A DNA stretch of 64,000 nt. It comes from Motilibacter peucedani (lineage in GTDB: Bacteria > Actinomycetota > Actinomycetes > Motilibacterales > Motilibacteraceae). Of this stretch, positions 8,251-16,388 are shown in pieces; positions within the stretch are counted from its first letter, which is position 1, and every line of letters starts with the position of its first letter. Under the pieces are notes generated by a model. The model did no database searches. It worked only from the letters and a program-made list of their open reading frames with translations, and was not told where the DNA came from. The stretch is taken from positions 434,001 through 498,000 of the forward strand of contig NZ_RBWV01000010.1 of assembly GCF_003634695.1 (NCBI RefSeq), read 5' to 3'. The position numbers and the translations under genes are program-made.

Positions 8251-8307
8251 GTGGACACGACCTTCCGCGCGCCCGCCCACCGTCGTCGCGGCCTCCGCTC
8301 CTGCTGA
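8251..8307 (+). CDS. Possible 18-residue ORF before rsgA
   Basis: A GTG at 8251 follows a strong ribosome site (GAGAGGAGCC, six-base spacing) and opens an 18-codon frame rich in Arg, ending Arg-Ser-Cys at the TGA 8305-8307, 30 bases before rsgA. The ribosome site is the only positive evidence. It could be a translated leader, or the start of a decayed gene: in many actinomycetes aroA precedes rsgA, and it is missing here. Confidence 0.25.
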   Translation: MDTTFRAPAHRRRGLRSC

Positions 8308-8337
8308 GCGAGGCCCCTCGGGACAAGGACTCCCGCG

Positions 8338-9339
8338 TTGCCCGCTGATCCAGCACCACTCTCAGGACCATCCACCGTCACGCGCGTCGACCGCGGCTGG
8401 TGCGACGTGCGCACCCCCAGCGGACCCCTGCGCGCGGCCGTCGCGCCGGCGCTGCTCGCCCGCGCGCTCACCGAGCCGGCGGCGGCCCCCGCCGTCGGTG
8501 ACTCCGTGCTCCTCGACGACGGCCGCGTCGTCGAGGTGCTGCCACGGCGCACCTGCTTCCAGCGGCTGTCCGCGGCCCCCGGCACCAGCGCGGTCCAGGT
8601 GCTCGCGGCCAACGTCGACGTAGCTGTGGTCGTCGAGCCGCTGCAGCCTGAACCGCACGCCGGGCGCGTGGAGCGGCTGCTCGCCCTCGCCTGGGAGAGC
8701 GGCGCCCAGCCTCTCGTCGTGCTGACCAAGGCCGACCTGGCGCCCGACGCCGACGCACTGCGCGAGGAGGTGGCCGGCTGGGCACCCGGCGTCGACGTGC
8801 TGGTCACGAGCTCGAGCACCGGCGAGGGGCTGGAGCTGCTCACCGCGTACGCGTCGCCCGGCACCACGCTGTGCCTGCTCGGGCCCTCGGGAGCGGGGAA
8901 GTCCTCGCTCGTCGCCGCCCTGGGCGGCGCGGCCGTCGTGGGCGAGACCCGCGCCGACGGCAAGGGCCGGCACACCACCGTGCACCGCGAGCTCGTCGAG
9001 CTCGCCGGCGGCGCGTTCCTGCTCGACACGCCCGGTCTGCGCGGCATCGGGGTGGCGGCAGGGGAGGAGGCGCTCGCCCTGGCCTTCGCCGACGTCGAGG
9101 CGCTCGCCCAGCGGTGCCGCTTCGCCGACTGCAGGCACGCTGCCGAGCCGGGCTGCGCGGTGCAGGAGGCGATCGAGTCGGGCGAGCTGGCGGAGCGACG
9201 GCTCGCCAGCTGGCGCAAGCTCGAGCGCGAGGCCGCGTGGATCGCACGGCGCCAGGACGTGCGCCTCCAGGCCGTCGAGCGCGCGAGGTGGAAGGCGCTC
9301 CACAAGGAGGTCCGGCGCAGCGGGCGCGTGCGGCCCTGA
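8338..9339 (+). CDS. rsgA: Ribosome small-subunit GTPase A
   Basis: 333 residues. A circularly permuted GTPase that checks late maturation of the 30S subunit. An N-terminal OB-fold is followed by G4 TKAD, G1 GPSGAGKSS and G3 DTPG, in the permuted order typical of RsgA. The zinc knuckle CRFADCRHAAEPGC (C-x4-C-x-H-x5-C) follows at about residue 260. The TTG start has AAGGA eight bases upstream and places the OB-fold correctly. A perfect hairpin follows the gene. Confidence 0.92.
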   Translation: MPADPAPLSGPSTVTRVDRGWCDVRTPSGPLRAAVAPALLARALTEPAAAPAVGDSVLLDDGRVVEVLPRRTCFQRLSAAPGTSAVQVLAANVDVAVVVEPLQPEPHAGRVERLLALAWESGAQPLVVLTKADLAPDADALREEVAGWAPGVDVLVTSSSTGEGLELLTAYASPGTTLCLLGPSGAGKSSLVAALGGAAVVGETRADGKGRHTTVHRELVELAGGAFLLDTPGLRGIGVAAGEEALALAFADVEALAQRCRFADCRHAAEPGCAVQEAIESGELAERRLASWRKLEREAAWIARRQDVRLQAVERARWKALHKEVRRSGRVRP

Positions 9340-9348
9340 GGCCCTCAC

Positions 9349-9374
9349 CCCGGCCGTGCGTGAGCACGGCCGGG
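9349..9374 (+). terminator. Hairpin terminator after rsgA
   Basis: A perfect 11-bp stem, CCCGGCCGTGC with GCACGGCCGGG, and a four-base loop (GTGA), nine bases after the rsgA stop. No T-run follows, as is common for actinomycete terminators. Confidence 0.6.
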
Positions 9375-9392
9375 CAGGGCACAATCGCCCGC

Positions 9393-9590
9393 ATGAGCCA
9401 CTCGGTCGAGCAGCCCCGGTCGGAGTCGTCCGCGCAGGACCCCCTGGACACGCCCTACGTCCGGCGACAGTCCGTCGAGGACGCGTGGGACACGCTGGGT
9501 CGCGTGGCGCTCGTCGTCGGCGGCGCCGTCTTCGTGATCGCCGTGGCGGCCTACGGCGTGGTGCTCGGCCTCGCCGTCAACGGGCACTAG
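9393..9590 (+). CDS. Small single-span membrane protein
   Basis: 65 residues. A charged, Ser/Gln-rich cytoplasmic head of about 40 residues is followed by one membrane helix (ALVVGGAVFVIAVAAYGVVLGLAV) and only three residues after it. A CACAAT -10 box ends seven bases before the ATG, so the message is probably leaderless and the gene has its own promoter just after the rsgA terminator. Family not recognised. Confidence 0.65.
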   Translation: MSHSVEQPRSESSAQDPLDTPYVRRQSVEDAWDTLGRVALVVGGAVFVIAVAAYGVVLGLAVNGH

Positions 9591-9597
9591 CGCCCGC

Positions 9598-11205
9598 TCA
9601 GTCGCGCGCCGCCGGCGCGAGCCTCGGGCCCTCCGGCTCCTCGCTCCACAGCCCGGTGAGCAGGCGTAGGTCGGCGATCTGCGCGTCGAGCCACTTGGCC
9701 ACGTCGTTGCCGCGCACGACGTTGGCGGCGGCCGCCTGCCGGTCGGCCCGCTCGCGCGCCGGCATGGTCAGCGCCGCGTAGAGCGCGTCGGCCTGCTGCT
9801 GGATGTCGAACGGGTTCAGCGTCACGGCGAAGGCGCCCAGCTCGGCGTGCGCTCCCGTGCTCTCCGACAGGCAGAGCACCGCGTGGTGCCGGCTGACCGT
9901 CACGGCCTCCTTGGCCACCAGGTTCATGCCGTCGGCGAGCGAGTTGACCATCACCGCGTCGCACAGCGTGTAGGCCGCGACCGCGGTCGGGTAGTGCTCC
10001 TGGAGCCGCAGGTCGATCGGGGCGACGCCGGCCCGCGCGTGCCTGGCGTTGACCCGGGCGACGATCGCGCCGATGCGGCCGAGGTAGTCGCTGTACTCCG
10101 GGACGTCGAGCCGGCTGGGCTGCAGGAACGCGAGGAACCGCAGCGTGCCGACCAGCTCCGGGTGCTGCTCGAGCAGCAACTCGAACGCGAGGAAACCGCG
10201 CACGATGTTCTTCGAGGGGTCGGTGCGGTCGACGCGCAGCAGCAGCTGCTGGCCGTCGGGCAGCAGCTCGCGCTGCAGCTCGGCCGCGAGCTCCTCGACC
10301 TCGTCGGAGGTGGCCATCTCGACCAGGGCGTCGACGTCGATGGAGATCGGGTAGGTGCGCGCCGCGACGACGCGGCCACCCACGCGCACGGTCTTGGTGT
10401 CGAGGTCGATCGGCAGACCGAGCAGCTCCTGGCAGCACAGCAGGAAGTTGCGGGCGAAGCGCTCGGTGTGGAAGGCGACGACGTCGTTGCCCAGCAGCCC
10501 GCGCAGGATCTGCTCGCGGATGTCGGCCGGCAGGACGAGCCATGCGTCGGGCCCCGGCCACGGGATGTGGATGAAGTGGGAGAGCACGACCTCGGGGCAG
10601 CGCGCGCGGACGCGGTCGGCCACCAGGTAGAAGTGGTAGTCGTGCAGCATCACGAGCGCGCGCCCGCCGCGCGCCTCGACCTCCTCGGCGACCGCGTCGG
10701 CGAAGGCCTCGTTGACCGGCACGTAGCCCTGCTCGTAGGCGTCGCGCTCGGTGCGGCCGATGTTGGGCGAGGTCGCGAGTCCGTAGAGCCCGTGCTGGAT
10801 GAACCACAGCAGCGGGTTCGAGACCACCTGGTAGAAGTCCTCGTGCTGCTCGGGGTCGACGTCGACAAGGCGCACGCCGAGCACGGGCGCGTCGTCGGCC
10901 TCGTTGCCGTCCGCCGGCGTCGGCTCGGCCGTCATCACCAGGGGCACCGCGCCGCCGTCGTGCTCCGCGGCCGCCGCCGAGTCCTCGTCGGTCGTCGCCG
11001 CGCACACCCACACCGCGTCGTCGAGCTGCCCGGCCAGGCCGACCAGCGCCGTCACCAGGCCGCCGGCGCCCCGACGGATCAGCCGCTTGCCCTGCTCGCG
11101 CCGGAACTGCACCGGCGCGCGGTGGCTCAGCACCACCACCGGCACGTCGAGCCGCGCCGCCGCGGTGGTGTCCTGCTCTGCCTTCGCCGTGTTCGCCATG
11201 CCCAC
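9598..11205 (-). CDS. otsA: Trehalose-6-phosphate synthase (GT20)
   Basis: 535 residues. Joins glucose from UDP- or GDP-glucose to glucose-6-phosphate. The N-terminal GAGGLVTAL loop, the Tyr/Trp-rich centre (FIHIPWPGPDAWLVLP) and the nucleotide-sugar motif RVDRTDPSKNIVRGF (R-x-D-x-x-K) are those of GT20; HHAVLCLSESTGAHAEL and NPFDIQQQADAL mark the C-terminal domain. The GTG at 11205 has AGGAG five bases upstream; an ATG two codons later is nearly as good. No otsB phosphatase is nearby. Transcribed divergently from ppk2. Confidence 0.9.
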   Translation of the reverse strand: MGMANTAKAEQDTTAAARLDVPVVVLSHRAPVQFRREQGKRLIRRGAGGLVTALVGLAGQLDDAVWVCAATTDEDSAAAAEHDGGAVPLVMTAEPTPADGNEADDAPVLGVRLVDVDPEQHEDFYQVVSNPLLWFIQHGLYGLATSPNIGRTERDAYEQGYVPVNEAFADAVAEEVEARGGRALVMLHDYHFYLVADRVRARCPEVVLSHFIHIPWPGPDAWLVLPADIREQILRGLLGNDVVAFHTERFARNFLLCCQELLGLPIDLDTKTVRVGGRVVAARTYPISIDVDALVEMATSDEVEELAAELQRELLPDGQQLLLRVDRTDPSKNIVRGFLAFELLLEQHPELVGTLRFLAFLQPSRLDVPEYSDYLGRIGAIVARVNARHARAGVAPIDLRLQEHYPTAVAAYTLCDAVMVNSLADGMNLVAKEAVTVSRHHAVLCLSESTGAHAELGAFAVTLNPFDIQQQADALYAALTMPARERADRQAAAANVVRGNDVAKWLDAQIADLRLLTGLWSEEPEGPRLAPAARD

Positions 11206-11255
11206 ACTCTCTCCTAGGGCGTCCGGTCCACACGTCGCTGTGCCACGATGCGGCC

Positions 11256-12125
11256 GTGGGCAAGCACTCGCGCGCCGTCGACCCGGCGCAGCTGACCGAC
11301 CTCCTGCGGCTCGAGCCGGGGCACGGTGTCGACCTGCTGAGCACGAGCACCGGTGCGACGCCGGGCATCTCCGGCGGCAAGTCGGCGGCTCGTGAGCTGC
11401 AGGCCGACCTCGCGCCGCGGCTCGCCGACCTGCAGGAGCGGCTGTACGCGGTGGGACGCTCCGGCGGCCGGCAGCGGGTCCTCGTGGTGCTGCAGGGTAT
11501 GGACACCTCGGGCAAGGGCGGCGTGTCGCGCCACGTGCTCGGCCAGGTCGACCCGCAGGGCGTCACGATCGCCGGGTTCGGTGCGCCGACCGAGGAGGAG
11601 CGCGCCCACGACTTCCTGTGGCGCATCGAGGCCAAGCTGCCGCGGCCGGGCCAGATCGGCGTCTTCGACCGCTCGCACTACGAGGACATCGTCGCCGTGC
11701 GCGTGCACGAGCTGCTGCCCCCGGCGGTCTGGGAGGCGCGCTACGACCGCATCAACGAGTGGGAGGCCGGGCTGGTCGCCGACGGCGTCCTGCTCGTCAA
11801 GGTCTTCTTGCACATCTCGCGCGAGACGTCGAAGAAGCGGCTGCTCGCGCGGCTCGACGACCCGACGAAGTTCTGGAAGTACAACCCGGGCGACGTCGAC
11901 GACCGGGCGAAGTGGCCGGCCTTCCAGCAGGCGTACCAGGACGTGCTGGAGCGCTGCGGGACCGATGCGGCGCCGTGGTACCTCGTGCCGGCCGACCACA
12001 AGTGGTACCGCGACTTCGCCGTCACCTCGCTGCTCGTCGAGCTGCTCGAGGCCCAGCACCTCGAGTGGCCGGGCGCCGACTTCGACGTCGAGGCCGAGAA
12101 GGCGCGGCTGCTCGCGGCGGAGTAG
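11256..12125 (+). CDS. ppk2: Polyphosphate kinase 2 family protein
   Basis: 289 residues, the size of single-domain PPK2 enzymes, which move phosphate between polyphosphate and nucleotides. Walker A is GMDTSGKGG (about residue 84), then FGAPTEEERAHDFLWR, Walker B region VFDRSHYEDI, and the lid with HISRETSKKRLLARL. KFWKYNPGDVDDRAKW is characteristic of the family. Whether AMP, ADP or GDP is the acceptor cannot be told from this. A CACGAT -10 box lies six bases before the GTG, so it may be leaderless. Confidence 0.9.
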   Translation: MGKHSRAVDPAQLTDLLRLEPGHGVDLLSTSTGATPGISGGKSAARELQADLAPRLADLQERLYAVGRSGGRQRVLVVLQGMDTSGKGGVSRHVLGQVDPQGVTIAGFGAPTEEERAHDFLWRIEAKLPRPGQIGVFDRSHYEDIVAVRVHELLPPAVWEARYDRINEWEAGLVADGVLLVKVFLHISRETSKKRLLARLDDPTKFWKYNPGDVDDRAKWPAFQQAYQDVLERCGTDAAPWYLVPADHKWYRDFAVTSLLVELLEAQHLEWPGADFDVEAEKARLLAAE

Positions 12126-12256
12126 CGGGGCCTCGGTCCGGGGGTTGTCGCCAATACAGGGACAGGGCCGAACGAGTGATGGCACAGTGCACGGGCTCGG
12201 CGACAAAGGTGGGGCCTCGACCGAGGGCCGGTCGCCGTGCAGGGGAGGATCTTTCC

Positions 12257-13087
12257 GTGCGCCGACCTATCGCCGTTCTCGTCGCTCTGACAGCTGCTGG
12301 GTGTCTTGCCGTGCCCGCGGCGGCCGCGGCGACGCAACCGCAGCCAAAGCTCGTCATCCACGTGAGCCACCGAACGTCGCCGATCTTCCTGGGTGATCTC
12401 GGGCTCGCCGAACCGCAGCTCGTGAACGCCGTGTCGATCGACGCGACAGTGACCGGCTGCCGGCCTGGCTCGCACATCCAGATGACCGACGCGATGTGGC
12501 AGGACGGTCGACCGTTGACTCGTGTGGAGGGCAGCCTGGCGTTCGGAGAGTACGACTGCACGTCAGCCGGCAGCTTCCGCTTCGCGGACGAGTTCACCAG
12601 CCCGGACATCCACCCGGGCAAGGTGAGGATCAGGCTCACGGTGACTGGCGGCGCCGCGCGCCTCGACACGAAGACCTCACAGGCCACCATCCCTCCGCGG
12701 GCCCGTTCGGCCAGGACGCTCCGGATCCAGGTCAACCACCGCGCAGCCCCGATTGAGGTAACTGACGTCAACTTCTGGTCCGACCAACCTGACTTCCAGC
12801 CTGTCACTCGCGTCTGGGTCTCGGCATCCGGTTGCACCCCAGGTGCAGAGGTGGCTCTCTACGGTTCTGCCACACAGGACGGCAAGCGCCTGGACGACTG
12901 GGCGGGCACGCACCCTGGCTTCGGCATGACCGGCTGCGACGAGGACGGGGTCGCTCGCATCTCGCAGGAGTTCTTCGGGCACGACCTGCACGCGGGCAAG
13001 CTGCGTGTCGAGTTCACGGCGGAGGAGTACGGGAGCAACCCCATCCCGCCGACGTCCCGAACGACACAGGTAAGAGTCCCTGCCTGA
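12257..13087 (+). CDS. Secreted protein of two tandem copies of one unknown domain
   Basis: 276 residues, unknown family. A signal peptide (residues 1 to about 26, ending in an Ala run) is followed by two copies of a domain of about 100 residues. Copy 1 (31-133) begins KLVIHVSHRTSPI and copy 2 (154-262) begins TLRIQVNHRAAPI. Each then has V-x-V/A-(S/T)-GC, a region with DG(R/K)xL, a second Cys about 40 residues on, and (F/H)-x-x-D-(I/L)-H-(P/A)-GK(V/L)R. One disulfide per domain is likely. GGAGG lies eight bases before the GTG. Codon third positions are less GC-rich than in neighbours, which with the tRNA genes alongside hints at recent acquisition. AAGC at residue 16 is a poor lipobox. Confidence 0.75.
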   Translation: MRRPIAVLVALTAAGCLAVPAAAAATQPQPKLVIHVSHRTSPIFLGDLGLAEPQLVNAVSIDATVTGCRPGSHIQMTDAMWQDGRPLTRVEGSLAFGEYDCTSAGSFRFADEFTSPDIHPGKVRIRLTVTGGAARLDTKTSQATIPPRARSARTLRIQVNHRAAPIEVTDVNFWSDQPDFQPVTRVWVSASGCTPGAEVALYGSATQDGKRLDDWAGTHPGFGMTGCDEDGVARISQEFFGHDLHAGKLRVEFTAEEYGSNPIPPTSRTTQVRVPA

Positions 13088-13099
13088 TCGACAGACGAA

Positions 13100-13133
13100 G
13101 GAGCCCCGTCAGCCGGTGGGCTGACGGGGCTCC
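13100..13133. terminator. Perfect hairpin between the secreted protein gene and tRNA-Val
   Basis: A 15-bp perfect stem, GGAGCCCCGTCAGCC with its complement, around a GGTG loop. It sits between two converging units, so it can end transcription from both sides. Confidence 0.75.
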
Positions 13134-13153
13134 CTCATGCACATCTCGAGCGG

Positions 13154-13225
13154 TGGGCGATACTGGGATTGAACCAGTGACCTCTTCCGTGTCAAGGAAG
13201 CGCTCTCCCACTGAGCTAATCGCCC
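13154..13225 (-). tRNA. tRNA-Val (anticodon GAC)
   Basis: 72 bases fold as a full cloverleaf: acceptor GGGCGAT/ATCGCCC, D-arm GCTC/GAGC, anticodon stem CTTCC/GGAAG around TTGACAC, T-arm ACTGG TTCAATC CCAGT. CCA is not encoded. It is the promoter-distal member of three leftward tRNA genes. Confidence 0.96.
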
Positions 13226-13254
13226 GCAGAACGCACCGAGCACGGTGCCTTCGG

Positions 13255-13325
13255 AGGTGGAGACGGGATTTGAACCCGTGTAGACGGCTTTGCAGGCCGT
13301 TGCCTCGCCTCTCGGCCACTCCACC
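13255..13325 (-). tRNA. tRNA-Cys (anticodon GCA)
   Basis: 71 bases with acceptor GGTGGAG/CTCCACC, anticodon stem ACGGC/GCCGT around CTGCAAA, T-arm ACGGG TTCAAAT CCCGT. The discriminator base is U, as required by cysteinyl-tRNA synthetase. CCA is not encoded. Confidence 0.96.
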
Positions 13326-13354
13326 GAGTCGAGGTCAAGGTCCCGACCTCTCCG

Positions 13355-13427
13355 AGCGGACGACGGGATTCGAACCCGCGACCCTCACCTTGGCAAGGTG
13401 ATGCTCTACCAACTGAGCCACGTCCGC
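13355..13427 (-). tRNA. tRNA-Gly (anticodon GCC)
   Basis: 73 bases with acceptor GCGGACG/CGTCCGC, anticodon stem TCACC/GGTGA around TTGCCAA, T-arm GCGGG TTCGAAT CCCGT, discriminator U. First of the three leftward tRNA genes. Confidence 0.96.
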
Positions 13428-13527
13428 ATGCCAGCGCCCCGAGGTTCCCCTCCGGCCGAAGCGAGTGAAACTGTACCGCACCCGCGACGGCCCCTGCGAC
13501 GGGGCTCCTCCGGCTAGCGTGCGCGGC

Positions 13528-14538
13528 ATGTCGCGAGCACCGCTGGCCTGGTTCGGCGCCCGCGCGTCCGAGGGCGTCCTGGCCACCGGGCTGCGCGAGG
13601 TCGTCGACGACCCGGCGGCCCTGGACTTCGGTGGCTGGTGGGCGGTCGTCGCGACCTTCGAGGGCAGCTTCCGGGCCGCGCGGTTCGCAGACGTACGCCG
13701 TGCGCCCCTGCCGCCCGCGGACAGCTGGCGCGGACCCGCGGCGGGGTCGTGGAAGTCGTCGCTGGATCGGCAGGCCTACGTCGACGGCGTGCGCGAGGTG
13801 CGGGCGCGGATCGCGCGCGGCGAGGTCTACCAGGCCAACCTGTGCCGGGTGGTGCGAGCGCCGGCGCCGCCGGGCGCGGACGTCGTGGTGCTCGCGCACG
13901 TGCTCGCGGCGGGCAACCCGGCGCCGTACGCAGGGGTGGTCGACGTGCCCGGCGTCGGGTCGGTGTGCACCGCCAGCCCGGAGCTCTTCCTCGGCCGGCA
14001 CGGCGACCGGGTCGAGTCCCGGCCGATCAAGGGCACCGCCGCCGAGGCGAGCGGACTGAGCGCCAAGGACGAGGCCGAGAACGTCATGATCGTCGACCTC
14101 GTGCGCAACGACCTGGGCCGGGTGTGCGTGGCCGGCAGCGTCGGCGTGCCCGAGCTGCTCGCGGTCGAGGAGCATCCCGGGCTCGTGCACCTCGTGTCGA
14201 CGGTCGTCGGAAGCCTGCGGCCGGGCGTCGGCTGGGGCGAGCTGCTCGCGGCGACCTCGCCGCCAGGCTCGGTCAGCGGCGCCCCCAAGCAGGCGGCCCT
14301 GTCGCTGCTGCGGGAGCTCGAGGTGGGAGAGCGCGGGCCCTACTGCGGCGCGGTGGGCTGGGTCGACGCCGACCGGCAGGAGGCGGTCCTAGCGGTGGGC
14401 ATCCGGACCTTCTGGCTGGCCGACGGGGTGCTGCACTTCGGCACCGGCGCCGGCATCACGTGGGGCTCCGACCCGGACTCGGAGTGGCGCGAGACCGAGC
14501 TGAAGGCGGCGCGGCTAGTGTCCCTCGCATCGAGCTGA
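13528..14538 (+). CDS. pabB: Aminodeoxychorismate synthase component I
   Basis: 336 residues, shorter than stand-alone anthranilate synthase and typical of actinomycete PabB. Makes aminodeoxychorismate for folate. The chorismate-binding core is present: GEVYQANLCR, SPELFL, RPIKGTA, DEAENVMIVDLVRNDLGRV, HLVSTVVG, PPGSVSGAPK and YCGAVGW. PIKGT is the motif in which the Lys distinguishes PabB from TrpE-like enzymes. A TAGCGT -10 box ends seven bases before the ATG, so it is probably leaderless; a longer upstream frame was rejected. pabC follows 10 bases on. Confidence 0.88.
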   Translation: MSRAPLAWFGARASEGVLATGLREVVDDPAALDFGGWWAVVATFEGSFRAARFADVRRAPLPPADSWRGPAAGSWKSSLDRQAYVDGVREVRARIARGEVYQANLCRVVRAPAPPGADVVVLAHVLAAGNPAPYAGVVDVPGVGSVCTASPELFLGRHGDRVESRPIKGTAAEASGLSAKDEAENVMIVDLVRNDLGRVCVAGSVGVPELLAVEEHPGLVHLVSTVVGSLRPGVGWGELLAATSPPGSVSGAPKQAALSLLRELEVGERGPYCGAVGWVDADRQEAVLAVGIRTFWLADGVLHFGTGAGITWGSDPDSEWRETELKAARLVSLASS

Positions 14539-14548
14539 GGGAGGCGCC

Positions 14549-15379
14549 GTGGAGTCGGGCGTGACCGTCTGGGTCCAGGGCCGCATCCTGCCGGCCGAGG
14601 ACGCCGTCGTAGGGGTGCTGGACCACGGCTTCACCGTGGGCGACGGGGTGTTCGAGACCGTACGCGTCTCCGCCAACGTCCCGATCGCCCTGTCGCGCCA
14701 CCTCGCGAGGCTGACCCGGTCGGCGACCGCGCTGGGGCTGCCGGCGCCCGACCTCGGGCTGGTGCGCGCGGCTGTCGACGACCTGCTCTCCGGAGTGCCC
14801 ACCGCGTCGCCGCACCGGCTGCGCATCACGGTCACCAGCGGGCCGGGGCCGCTCGGGTCCGCCCGCGGCGACTCCGAGCCGACGCTGGTCGTCGCACTGG
14901 TGGCGGCGGCGCCGTGGCCGGCCGACTGCGCCGTCGTGACCGTGCCGTGGGTGCGCAACGAGCGCTCGCCGCTCGCGGGCGTGAAGAGCACGTCCTACGC
15001 GGAGAACGCCGTCGCGCTCGAGTGGGCGCACCAGCGCGGCGCCCAGGAGGCGCTGATCGCGAACACCCGGGGCGAGCTGTGCGAGGGCACCGGGTCCAAC
15101 GTCTTCGTGGTCGTCGACGGGCAGCTGCTGACGCCCTCGCTCCGCAGCGGGTGCCTGGCCGGCGTGACGCGCGGGCTGGTGCTCGAGGTGTCCGACGCGC
15201 AGGAGGCCGACCTGCCACTGGGCGTCCTCGAGCACGCCGAGGAGGTCTTCATCACCTCGGCGACCCGCGGCGCGATGCCGGTCACCCGCGTCGACGGGCG
15301 GGAGCTCGCAGCCGGTCCGGTGACCGCGGAGGTCGCCGCTGCGTACGCCGCGCTGCTGGAGACGACGCCCGACCCGTGA
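14549..15379 (+). CDS. pabC: Class IV aminotransferase, probable aminodeoxychorismate lyase
   Basis: 276 residues. A fold-type IV PLP enzyme: DHGFTVGDGVFETVR at the start, catalytic Lys in LAGVKSTSYAEN, and GELCEGTGSNVFVV and FITSATRGAMPV for cofactor phosphate and carboxylate binding. Branched-chain and D-amino acid transaminases share the fold, but the gene lies right behind pabB, so release of pyruvate to give p-aminobenzoate is the likely reaction. GTG start with GAGGG upstream. Confidence 0.82.
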   Translation: MESGVTVWVQGRILPAEDAVVGVLDHGFTVGDGVFETVRVSANVPIALSRHLARLTRSATALGLPAPDLGLVRAAVDDLLSGVPTASPHRLRITVTSGPGPLGSARGDSEPTLVVALVAAAPWPADCAVVTVPWVRNERSPLAGVKSTSYAENAVALEWAHQRGAQEALIANTRGELCEGTGSNVFVVVDGQLLTPSLRSGCLAGVTRGLVLEVSDAQEADLPLGVLEHAEEVFITSATRGAMPVTRVDGRELAAGPVTAEVAAAYAALLETTPDP

Positions 15380-15386
15380 GGCCGCG

Positions 15387-15809
15387 TCAGGTCGCGAGCA
15401 GCGCGGCGAGCGTCGAGTCGATGTCCAGGTAGCGGGACTCCTCGCCCGGGGGCACCACGAGCGCGGTGCGGGCGACGAAGTCGCGCAGCAGGTAGCCCGG
15501 GGCCTCGAGCAGCGCGCGGCCGTCGGGGGAGGACAGTGCCAGGTAGACGACGTCGTCGTCGTCCGGGCCCGCGCCGGGCCACATGCGGACGTCGCCCTGG
15601 CCGACCGGGCGGTTGACGCCGGCGGCGACGAGCTCGCGGGCGAAGACCCACTCGACGCCCTGCCCGCCCGTGCGGAAGGTCGCCTGGACGGCGTAGGGGT
15701 CGGCGGAGTCGTAGCGGAGGTGGACGGGCACCGGCACGGAGGCCTCGCCGGGTACGACCAGGCGTACCTCGAGCTCGCACGTGACCGTGGCTGCGGGGCG
15801 GCGGTCCAT
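15387..15809 (-). CDS. ssgB: SsgA-like sporulation/cell-division protein, SsgB type
   Basis: 140 residues, the family's normal size. The whole length matches SsgA-like proteins, closest to SsgB as I remember it: CELEVRLVV, SVPVPVHLRYDSADPYAV, GVEWVFARELV, GQGDVRMWPG, LALSSPDGRALLEAP and VPPGEESRYLDID. In streptomycetes SsgB places FtsZ at future septa during sporulation. The family is confined to actinomycetes with complex morphology, which informs the organism guess. ATG at 15809 with GAGAGG six bases upstream; an upstream extension of the frame looks non-coding. Confidence 0.88.
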   Translation of the reverse strand: MDRRPAATVTCELEVRLVVPGEASVPVPVHLRYDSADPYAVQATFRTGGQGVEWVFARELVAAGVNRPVGQGDVRMWPGAGPDDDDVVYLALSSPDGRALLEAPGYLLRDFVARTALVVPPGEESRYLDIDSTLAALLAT

Positions 15810-15927
15810 GTTCGACCTCTCAGTGCTCGACGGGCGGAGCCCGTGGCGGGGAACTCGTGGTGCACGCCGCTCGTCCGTCAAGCGACGAGTAGTGGCTGCC
15901 CGCGACCGGTCCTCGGCAAACCGCCAG

Positions 15928-15933
15928 TAGCCT
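15928..15933 (+). promoter_or_regulatory. -10 box before the PGPGW gene
   Basis: TAGCCT, 25 bases before the GTG start. With a start site about seven bases later it leaves a short leader holding the GGAGGG ribosome site. Confidence 0.35.
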
Positions 15934-15958
15934 GGTCGGCTCACACGGAGGGACCGAC

Positions 15959-16372
15959 GTGTCTGAGATGACGGCCACGGCTACGCGCATGGAGCGCTAC
16001 CGGCTCTGGCGGGACACCCACGTGGCCACCAGCCCGCTGCGCCGGCGGCTGTGGCGCGCCCTCGTCGGTGTGGTCGGCACCCTCATCTCCCTCGGCGGGC
16101 TGGCGCTCGTGCCGCTGCCGGGGCCCGGCTGGCTGGTCGTCGTGCTCGGCCTCGCGGTGCTCGCGACCGAGTTCGCGTGGGCCGAGCGCCTGCTCACGAT
16201 GCTCCGGGCGGCGCTCGACGCGTGGGCGGAGTGGCTGCGGCGCGCGCCGTGGTGGGCGCGCGTGCTCGTCGGGCTCGTCGGGCTGGTGGTCGTGGCCGCC
16301 GTGCTGGTGCTCGTGCTGCGGCTGACCGGGACGCCCGGGTGGGTGCCGGAGTGGGTGCCGTTCGTCGGCTAG
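15959..16372 (+). CDS. PGPGW-motif membrane protein (TIGR02611-like)
   Basis: 137 residues. A cytoplasmic N-terminus is followed by two membrane segments joined through the motif LPGPGWLVVVLGLAVLATEF, then an amphipathic Trp/Arg-rich linker and a third hydrophobic helix. This is the PGPGW family of small actinobacterial membrane proteins, function unknown. GGAGGG lies six bases before the GTG start. It ends 16 bases before tRNA-Val(CAC). Confidence 0.8.
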   Translation: MSEMTATATRMERYRLWRDTHVATSPLRRRLWRALVGVVGTLISLGGLALVPLPGPGWLVVVLGLAVLATEFAWAERLLTMLRAALDAWAEWLRRAPWWARVLVGLVGLVVVAAVLVLVLRLTGTPGWVPEWVPFVG

Positions 16373-16388
16373 AGTGTGCGTCGCACTC

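Noticed and set aside
12257-12320. Lipoprotein call for the tandem-domain secreted protein
   Set aside because: TAAGC has Ala, not Leu, at the -3 position, and an ordinary signal peptidase site in the following Ala run fits better.
13154-13427. Integrated mobile element at the tRNA cluster
   Set aside because: No integrase, no duplicated tRNA end and no phage-like genes were seen on either side; only the looser codon use of the secreted protein gene hints at transfer.
14456-15865. 469-codon minus-strand frame covering pabC and the SsgB-like gene
   Set aside because: It runs antisense to pabC and out of frame with the SsgB-like gene; both real genes have clear family motifs.
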